A DNA stretch of 64,000 bases, taken from positions 4,278,001 to 4,342,000 of the forward strand of contig OZ316899.1 of the NCBI GenBank assembly GCA_973895155.1, given 5' to 3'. The notes beneath the pieces are model-generated. The model ran no database searches. It was given only the letters and a program-made list of their open reading frames with translations, and was not told where the DNA came from. A program made the position numbers and the translations under genes. Shown here piece by piece: positions 56,570-64,000 of this stretch. The first letter of the stretch is position 1. Each line of letters opens with the position of its first letter. Source of the DNA: Marsupella aquatica. Lineage: Eukaryota; Marchantiophyta.

Positions 56570-57795
56570 GATGGAGCACAAGAAGCAACAAACCCAAGCC
56601 AAGATTATGTATCCGGACCAGTCTTCTCCCTTGATGATGTCGTGCTTGACTTAAGATGAGCAAACTAACTTGGAACACTAGCTAACAATCTTCTTTCGAG
56701 TGAACCCCTCTATAGCCCTGGGTTACTAGGCTTTACACCAACATAGACTGATTACCAATAATATTTCCTACGACCCTTGCACTACTACTGCATGGAAAGC
56801 CCCTTGGAGATTCAAAGGACTTACCCACCATTGATCAAAAAGTGGTACCAAGGCACAGATTAATTTGCGGAAGGCATGGCTATACATAGTTCTTGTGGTC
56901 CTAACCTTTGGTTTTGGAATCCTTTTTATAGGCTTTCGCACTCAACGTCCTATCATGATGGTATCAGGACCAGGTGTAGGGCGGTGAGTTTGGTCTGGGT
57001 TTATCCTGGACGTCCACTCAAAGCTCTCTACCTCGTCCGAACCTCCACCGGGCACCTCTCTGTTCTGACCATGGGGTCACGTGACGACACTCAATAGCAG
57101 AGGTGAGCTTTCCGGCAATATCCAAACCACTCGGGGGATAGGGAAAAAGAGGAGACTACCTCTTTTCCCCTCAGCCATCCCCAGACAACGCGTACTCTAC
57201 CCGGTGCAATGTATGAAAGGCCTTCATCTGATGGGTAAAATGGAGACAAGAGACGAAGCGTGGGGGTTAATTTCCAGCTAGACCCCTAAGCTATCTCAAC
57301 ACTACAACTCTTCATCCTTACTCCTGTCGTAGGCAAGACACATAGTCATGAAACGGTCTAGCACATCCGACCTTGACACTAATTTGGACAGTCTGCAATA
57401 TAGGGGGAAATGGCCCCCTGTTGTCACTATTGTTTAGTATCCAAACCTCACTTCCTCAATGATAATCTCCACTGGGAAATCAACGAGGACTGACTTATCA
57501 GAATGGGAAAAGAACACTGCACATCAACGCGGTTCTACTTGCAAGAATGCTTGCCATGTAACTGAATAATATTCTCCCCCCTTTTCCACTTCAGTCCGGG
57601 GGTTTTAATACTTTACAATCGTCCTAAGAATGGGGCAATGGCCACCTTGATCCTAACGAGCTATTTCCTCTTCCTAACCTAGATCTATTCGCTGATCCTT
57701 CAATCTTCTTCTCAAATAGGTGGCCACCCTAATTCTCTTTCATGTGCAGCCTCCCACTTGGCTACCTTTGCATTCCTTGCCGCCACTGCATCAAC
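56570..57795. other. Intergenic DNA; possible old primer-site remnant
   Basis: No gene recognised. TGGTATCAGGAC at 56959-56970 is close to an initiator-Met primer site and follows CCTATCATGA, so a decayed retroelement end is possible. Frames at 56876-57097 and 57081-57281 have no known domains. Confidence 0.35.
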
Positions 57796-58810
57796 TCAAC
57801 CGCGAGCCCAGCGTTGGCAACACAACTCATTCCGCTGCCTTAGGCGTCGTTCTTCCCTTTCCCCCGACATCTTGTCCGCAATCACCCACCAATTGTGGCA
57901 TTCTTCATAAACATTAGTCTCCCACTCCTCCTCCAGCTTGATTTCTTCATCCATGGTGTCAGGGTTGGGTTGGTATACCATGATGTATGCCGAAGTGGCC
58001 GCTGGTGGTCCTCCGCATCTAATTATGGGGTCCTCCCCCTTCAAGAACTTGACGTCTATTAACAAATTGTACATCCGCCCGGCTAAACAGCTTCCACAAA
58101 ATCATACCTTTATACTTCATCTCCCCATTAAGTCCCACATCGACCTCGCTTGATTGCCCGGATCAATCCACTACCTCAATTGAGGAACGCGCAAAACAGT
58201 ACCACCAGAAGTAGCGGGGATCCACAAGTGAATGCCCGAAAGGATATCAACGTGTAAGGGCATTTATCCATCGCCTGAGTTGAGCCAGAAGGCTCAATGG
58301 TGGGTCATCCTCATGCTAGGGAAGCTGCATCCGAACCCAGGGATCATGCTGCCATATTGAGTGATAGACAGCTATAGGGTTGGTCTCCAAGTATAGACCA
58401 AACCCGTCCTCATCCATAAGTTCCCGGAAGAACTGGTGTGGTGTCTAGAAGGCCGCCGGTCCAAAGTAATTTCCTAACCTATAATTATTTACACTTGCTT
58501 CTAACCATCTAATTACATTCTCCGTAGGGATTACCCTTTCCCAAAATGATGTCTTCTCCCAAATACCCACACATAAATCAGCTGGATTGAAGGGGAGCTT
58601 GTCAATTTGGAGAGTATCCCCTGCACAGGCCACTGCGGCTGGATCCCTACCTAGCGAATAAAAGTGGGTCATGGCAATGTGACTGAATTGAGGTAAGATG
58701 GGAAGATCTACAAAGCTCATCCACTCATTGGATACTATAAGGTGGGAGGTGAAGTAGGGATTGAAGATCACACACATCCCGTTCCTCTCCATATTGTGCC
58801 ATCCTGCCAT
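57796..58810 (-). pseudogene. Unrecognised coding sequence, broken
   Basis: On the minus strand, from MAGWHNMERNGMCVIFNPYF (58810), a 121-codon open stretch includes FVDLPILPQFSHIAMTHFYS, PFNPADLCVGIWEKTSFW and NYFGPAAF. It is followed in the same phase, with stops, by HQFFRELMDEDGFGLYLE and DPWVRMQLP, and in another phase by a 92-codon stretch (MYNLLIDVKFLKGEDPIIRC). The composition is that of a real soluble protein. I do not recognise the family; a transposon-borne gene or an old host pseudogene are both possible. Confidence 0.45.
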
Positions 58811-59043
58811 CTAGAGAAAGGTAACCAGACAAGGGAGTGTATATTTTCCACAGTTAGTTTGGATCTCCCTTGCCGCCCAGGACTTCATAACTACTTCTAC
58901 TAAATCAAAGACATTCCTATGTAATACTAAACTATAGAACTAGTGAAGTTTCCGTGTTGGACAGTTGGGATGCATGGTGTTTGCATCTGCCATTAGTGCT
59001 ATGTAATGAGGGTGGCCAGAGTGCTCTCTCTCTAGTTTGGATA
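58811..59043. other. Intergenic DNA, nothing recognised
   Basis: Flank between the unrecognised pseudogene and the family-P LTR. No motif seen. Confidence 0.4.
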
Positions 59044-61571
59044 TGTGATGCCTAGCCAGGAATCACTAGACCATTTAAATGGTAAAACCAGGAGGGCCCT
59101 AAAAACACATTAGTATATATAGTAACAAAAACAAGGAAAATATAAACAATTAAGGGTGACTATGGAACCCAAGCCGAGGCCGAAAGTAAGGACGCCACGG
59201 CAGGGAACATGATTAGGGTTAGGGCAAACTAAGTGTCGGCGGCTATGGGTAACCAACGGGCAGATTGACCAAGCAGGGGGGTAAGGCAAGCCAAACCAAG
59301 AAGGACGGCTCACATTCGCACCTCGAGCAAGCAAAGTGCAAGCAGAAGCCAACAACTGTCAGCTACGGAGGAGAACACGGGAGGGACATAAGCAGCTACC
59401 GAGCACCGCCAGAGAAGGGAATGAGAAACATCAATCAAGCAGCATATTTTTGGGGATGCCTGTTTGAACGGGCAAGTGAGTACGTCAAGACTTACAAAGA
59501 AGAAGAATCAGAAAGAGCAGCCCGCGAGCAACAAGAACTTGCTCGGCTGTGGGAACTGCAGAAGACGACCTTCTAAGGAGGAGAACTCATCAAGACTGAA
59601 TTCTTGTGGACACCTACTGGCGACGAGCTTGACAACCTTCTAATTCAAGACAACCAAATTATCGGCATCCGGCAAGCCATCAACAACTGCAACGACGAAC
59701 ATTGGGACCTAAAGGGTTGCACAACGACGTGGACGAAAGCAACAGTATTGGGAGAATCTTCAGGTGCCGCTGAAATAAAGAGGAAAATGACCAACAATGA
59801 AGAAAACACATCGGCCAAGAGGACGAGGTTGGCAGTATCAAGGAAGCCAGCCAAACAGGGGAAGCAGAGGGAGGAGGAACCCAAGGAACAAGAAGTCGAC
59901 CCAGTCAATGCTGTCCCTACCCAAGACGACACCTGGAAGGGATGGGCGGCAACGATACCACTGGCGGTACAACTACATTTTGCATGAGAGGAGGATGCAT
60001 GCTTTACGACCATGCAGACCAAGAAGTACCAGGGCTTCATGGCCGGATCAGGCTTGAAGAGCTTTGTAAGACTGTCGTGGCTAAAGAAGGAGGTGCCAGA
60101 ATCGGACTTATTGGAATTCGTGGGATCATGGGACCACGAGACCAGCTCCACAAAGATCTACGGGAGGGACTTCTATCTCATCTCCAACGTGATTGCCGAA
60201 GTGTTTGGCTTGCCCAAGGGCAACAAAGCTAAGGTAGAAACCCGGAAGAACTTGCCGGACAAGGAGTTTAGATTGTTCCCTGGACCGTCAACAAAAAATG
60301 GCTTCCTCAGGAGCACCTGCACCAACCTGTATATAGGAGAAATGATTGATTTCTTCCGGGTAACAATGCATTGCAACTGGCCAAGGCCGGAGATCAGAAA
60401 ATCACAGGTTTACCTGGCAAAGAGGCATGACCCAAGCCGTGATAACAATGGGTACCTCCTCAACCAACTCAGAAAGATATTAAAGGAGGAACAACTTGTG
60501 ATTAGCCAAGGAAGCGTATCCCGACTTGGTTATCACATGCCGTTGTTATGCCGGTATGCCCAAAGTCAAATCTTTGCCCCGATTCTTCCCCTGCAGGCTA
60601 GAGCACCAGAAGAGGAATCAGACCCGAGAGCGGCAACAAAGCAGCCCGACCCGCCAGGCAGCCCCACGATAGCTCAAGTCTTCTGACAGGTGCCGAAGGC
60701 TAGGCCAATGCAACAACTAGCCATGTAGAGCCTCCTGCATATACTGACCAAGGAGAAGGCGGCTCTAGCACCCTCTGCAGCAACAATGGGCACCAAAAAA
60801 TGACAAGGGAAAACCTCTTTACCAAAGCCAAAGAAAGAAGGAGGTCGGAACACGAGTCGGGGGTGCGGATGTATGTAGGAGACTCTAGTGACTCAGAGGA
60901 ACTAGGACCCAGGGTTCCCAGTCCTGAAAAGGAGTGCGGAAGTCAGGTACGTAAGCCGGAAGAGCAAGCCGCACGCCTGTATAATCCCCGGCAAGAGGCC
61001 GGGTTTACGGCTAGTCCTAGAGAGGACTGATAGGCACCAGGACGCCCGAATGGGGAATACCACGAGGAATACCACAAGGACTTGGGTTACGAGTTGGATC
61101 GCTCGGTACCAGGAGTGCGGACTTGCGGCCATTTTATTCCCAGACTACCAAGGGTGGTGTGGGGGGATCCACAACAGCACGGAAGTCCGGAGTCTCCCCC
61201 ACCGGACGTACCTCCACCAATGTTTGACGGAAGACAACAGGCTGATCATGAGTCACAGCAGTGATTCATGGACCTGGAGGAAGCAACCCTCGTCAAGGAG
61301 AAGGACTTGCCAGGTGGTGGATGGCCGGAGAACATTCAGCAACTGGCAAGGGTTCAAGCCTTGCCCTTGCCCACGGTTGAGGAGATAAGAAGGGCGGCTT
61401 GGACGGTAAGGCCACGTTGGGAAAGCCGACATCTCCTAACCACTCCAACTATGCATGTTCCAGAGCCCTGGAGTATGGGAGGATGTGCGGGCTACTTGCC
61501 CTCGATATCTTTGGGGCAGAATTGGACATAGGGCCTTTTGTCCATAAGGAGATGTTGGAGAAAAGCCGGTT
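59044..61571 (+). mobile_element. Family-P LTR, truncated at its 3' side
   Basis: Starts TGTGATGCCTAGCC at 59044 (preceded by GGATA). It follows the family-P frame as far as the EMLEKSRL region and then ends abruptly at about 61571, where the sequence switches to the inner LTR end of element A. The last ~40% of the LTR is missing, so this is a deletion or recombination junction and not a target-site junction. Confidence 0.82.
59162..61571 (+). pseudogene. Family-P LTR-encoded protein, third copy, broken
   Basis: Starts MEPKPRPKV; an early frameshift lies before 59265. The phase is then kept from 59265 to about 60690 with stops at 59574, 59985 and 60684. Central domain well preserved: LLEFVGSWDHE, VIAEVFGLPKGNKAKVE, TKNGFLRSTCTN, SRLGYHMPLLCRYA. 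Further frame changes follow. It is more diverged from the copies at 26224 and 36490 than they are from each other. Confidence 0.75.
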
Positions 61572-61661
61572 GGTATTCCGTGGAGGCGTTCGGGCACCAG
61601 GGGCACTTAGGCATGAGTACTGGGATTGGTGAGGGCGCTAGGTGGCACGGTCCACCACTTG

Positions 61662-61673
61662 TGGTATCAGAGC
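61662..61673 (+). other. Primer-binding site, initiator tRNA-Met
   Basis: TGGTATCAGAGC, the standard plant site complementary to the 3' end of initiator tRNA-Met. Confidence 0.9.
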
Positions 61674-61802
61674 GATTGTTGGCATAGACACCGGGCCGGG
61701 GTTGTGCTAAGTCGGAATCCAAAAATCTTAATGGATTTTTGTGGAGACTTAGTGCTTCAACGTGCCCGGTGGATCGACTGAGCAGATTGGGTCGTTGGGA
61801 AC

Positions 61803-63235
61803 ATGGCTAAAAACACTCGATCAAAGAGTGGCAAACAGGCTCCCCCCGCCAAGGGGAGAGCCCAAGTTCAAGATGAACAGAAGGAGGATGGGTCGTCTTC
61901 CCTGGACAAATGTTACAAGCAGGACAAAAAAGACGTGGCGGCCAAACCGTCGATCGCTGCGGCAAACACGTCAAGTGCAGAGCGCCGTCGACTTAAACGG
62001 AAGGAGGTGGCTGATCCTTCAGAGGATGGGTCGGATGATGACAGCTACGACACGGATGGAAGCGACGGCGATGCTGAAGCTAAATTGGAGGAAGAGGGTC
62101 AAGACCCAGAGGAGGAACTGATCCCAGCCTTGAGAGGGTTGGATGCGGAACCAGAGGATGATGTCAAGCCGGACGTCATCGTGGATAATTTAACCAAGCA
62201 GAACCAGGGCGATGCGGGTGATGCCTTAGTCCCGGGAGGTCATGGTGCTTGCAAGATGCGGAGGTTGTCACCAAAATCCACAAGAGAACCTAAGGACAGG
62301 CAGCCCGCAAAAGAAAGATGGTTGGAGGACCGTCCTCATACAACCCGCAAGGGCCCAGCCCCTGACGACGGTTTGGGTCCGTTGACTCAAGACCAAGAAC
62401 TCATTTATGAGCAGTTGGAACACAACAAGGGGGCCCAAATTAAATACTTACTTAGTCTGGGTAGTCAGAGTGCGACGCATCCCGAGGGGGGAATGGTAGT
62501 TGGACGGAGTATGTTCCAAGTGAACTAGCTACCAACTCCTCCAACTTACGATGGGGCCTACGAACAAAGTGGACAAAAGTTCCTGAGTTGGCTCTCCACA
62601 ATGGAGATTCATCTCCAAGCGTGCGTTGAGCGTTCCACTTGGGCTACCGCAGTCGCTCCTTACCTGAAGGACTATGGCTTGACTTGGTACAAGTCATGGA
62701 AGAAGTCGCGAGAGGACTCCTCCTTGCCATTAACTTGGGAAAACCTGGTTGAGGGACTCCGTGCTCATGTCACCACTAAGTACCCGGAGCGGCACACTCA
62801 GAAATGTGTAACGGAGATGAGCTTCAGGGGTGATATCCAAAAGTTCATCACTTATTACCAGAGCCAGTTGGCGTGTATCCCGGCGGGGCAAGAGACCCTA
62901 CATACACAGCTTCACAACTTTATAGTGAAGCTCCCGCCGTTGCTCAGGGAAAAGTTACAAGAAAAGCGTCACAAGTTCAAAACGCTTTCTGACACCTTTG
63001 ACAAGGCCACTACGTTGGTGAATAACCGACCGGACTTGGCGAAGGTGGGTGGCAAGGGATCCGAGGGGCAAGCTGGGAAAGCAAAGGTCCCGGGAATAAG
63101 CGTAAGCAACCTGAGGGGGCAGGGGCCGGTGGTTCAGACCCCCAGCCCCATAATGGAAAAGCTAAGCAAAACCGGAAGGCCGACAACTTCAAGAAAGGAA
63201 CCTCATCGGCGCAAAAAGCAAAGAAGTAGGCACTC
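61803..63235 (+). pseudogene. Gag of element A, second copy
   Basis: MAKNTRSKSGKQ, then an acidic linker (DGSDDDSYDTDGSDGDAEA), 241 codons to a TAG at 62526-62528. It resumes in the same phase with the capsid domain: FLSWLSTMEIHLQACVE, DYGLTWYKSWKK, WENLVEGLRAHVTTKYPERH, FITYYQSQLACIPAG, LHNFIVKLPPLLREKL. It is by far the better preserved of the two gag copies, with one stop and a shift of phase near 63230. Confidence 0.88.
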
Positions 63236-64000
63236 ATGGAGCAAAGGTGGGCGGAAGGTTCGTGCTTCATGTGCGGTGCCATGGGCCATCAAAGTAAGGA
63301 TTTTTCCACAAAAGGTGGCAAGCCAAGCGGAGATGGAGGGCAAAAGAGCATTAAGGTAAGTATTGCTCTAACCGAACCCTTAGTAGTTGACAAGGTCCCT
63401 GTAGGGGATGTTCCTGCCAAAGAGAAGGTGTTGATGTGAGAGAAGATACCTAAAGTTAAGACAATGGATCCTGAAAAACTGATTTTTGTGAATGTCACTT
63501 CTAACGGTAATCTGGGTGTTGCTTTGGTGGATACAGGCGTGACCGCCTGCTTCATAAGTGGGCAGGCGGTGGCACGTCTTGGGGCGAAAGTGCAAGAGTT
63601 GCTACAACCGTTAGTGTGCAAGTTTGCCAACGACACGAAAGGGATAGTGTTGAGAGTGGTACATAGACTTTGAGTAGAGGTCATAGGCGAACAATAAAAT
63701 TTTGTTAGTCAGGAGATGTTCTACGTTCTAGACGGTCTAGCCGTAGATTTCATTTTGTCGGTAGGTTATCTCAGAAAGCACAATGTTACCTTGAAACCGG
63801 GGGATGAGGTGATCCATTTTTCCGACAAGGGCAGTGAGCCCATTGTTGTACACGAGATTACCAAAAATAAAGAAAGATTTCTCAAAGTAAGTAAAGTGTC
63901 GTGGTTGTCTCCGTGTGTATCGGCAAAGCAATGGTGGAAAGACTTCAAGGGTGGACATGAATGTTTCTTCTTTCATCTCCACCCAATTAAGGAGGCTGCA
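63236..64000 (+). pseudogene. Zinc knuckle, protease and pre-RT of element A, second copy
   Basis: The knuckle reads CFMCGAMGHQSKDF: the last Cys is Phe, while the left copy keeps Cys. Protease GVALVDTGVTACFISGQ keeps D-T-G. Stops: TGA at about 63437, TGA at 63671 and TAA at about 63695. Then [20 protein letters not shown] leads towards RT beyond the window. Confidence 0.85.

Larger units (their letters stand above)
61572..64000 (+). mobile_element. Element A, second copy, 5' half (cut by window edge)
   Basis: The same gypsy family as 871-3667 but on the plus strand. About 80 bp of LTR (61582-61661) precede the primer site; the rest of the LTR was lost at the junction with the family-P LTR. 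Gag and protease follow, and the window ends in the pre-RT region (HPIKEAA, matching HPIKEVA near 1830). Confidence 0.88.

Overview
This window looks like transposon-dense, gene-poor nuclear DNA from a eukaryote, most likely a plant-lineage (streptophyte) genome. The pointers are a Ty1/copia element of plant type with VDSG protease and YVDD reverse transcriptase, several Ty3/gypsy elements, one gypsy pol resembling the plant TAT/Athila group (VDGG protease, FIDDFAIFG, an 'LGH.VS..GI.VD' block), an initiator-tRNA-Met primer site, and two spliced exons of a DDM1/LSH-like SNF2 helicase. A species cannot be named from the sequence. No rRNA, tRNA gene, CRISPR array or bacterial operon was seen.

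Layout: 1-870 is part of an LTR (family P, minus strand) inserted in a decayed gypsy element A (minus, 871 to about 5250). Positions 5251-9298 are a 2,024-bp segment present twice in tandem and almost identical; it carries the 5' flank, LTR and start of gag of a copia element whose complete copy runs 8223-14049. A solo LTR of family Q (14871-18857) sits inside Gly-rich repetitive DNA (14503-14870 and 18858-19290). Positions 19640-23392 are older flanking DNA with a copia scrap, a 589-bp fold-back element (20368-20956) and the two helicase exons (21951-22382).

The core of the window is a nested composite, element G, at 23393-55726 and flanked by the 5-bp duplication ACCAG. It is a gypsy element with family-Q LTRs that would be about 4 kb at full length. 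Its gag is split by a solo LTR of family P at 26108-30819 (duplication AAGCA) and a second, inverted one at 31937-36605 (GCAGC). Its reverse transcriptase is split by a solo family-Q LTR at 38386-42335 (AGGCT). Its 3' LTR (44674-55726) is split by a complete 7.6-kb gypsy element N at 46476-54084. With these removed, about 6 kb of ordinary gag-pol remains.

The main observation is that LTRs of both families carry a long reading frame of their own: about 870 codons in Q and about 1,210-1,240 codons in P. The two proteins appear distantly related: an N-terminal helical region, a central domain with a [IV]FGLP motif, and a C-terminal coiled coil. Q LTRs also have a TATA box upstream of the frame and a hairpin with compensatory base changes downstream of it. 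A solo LTR could therefore in principle act as a self-contained gene.

The right flank (55727-59043) holds a copia remnant and an unrecognised pseudogene. The window ends with a truncated family-P LTR (59044 to about 61571) joined to the 5' half of a second copy of element A (to 64000), this time on the plus strand. Nearly every coding region is broken by stops or frameshifts, many of the kind expected from C-to-T decay.
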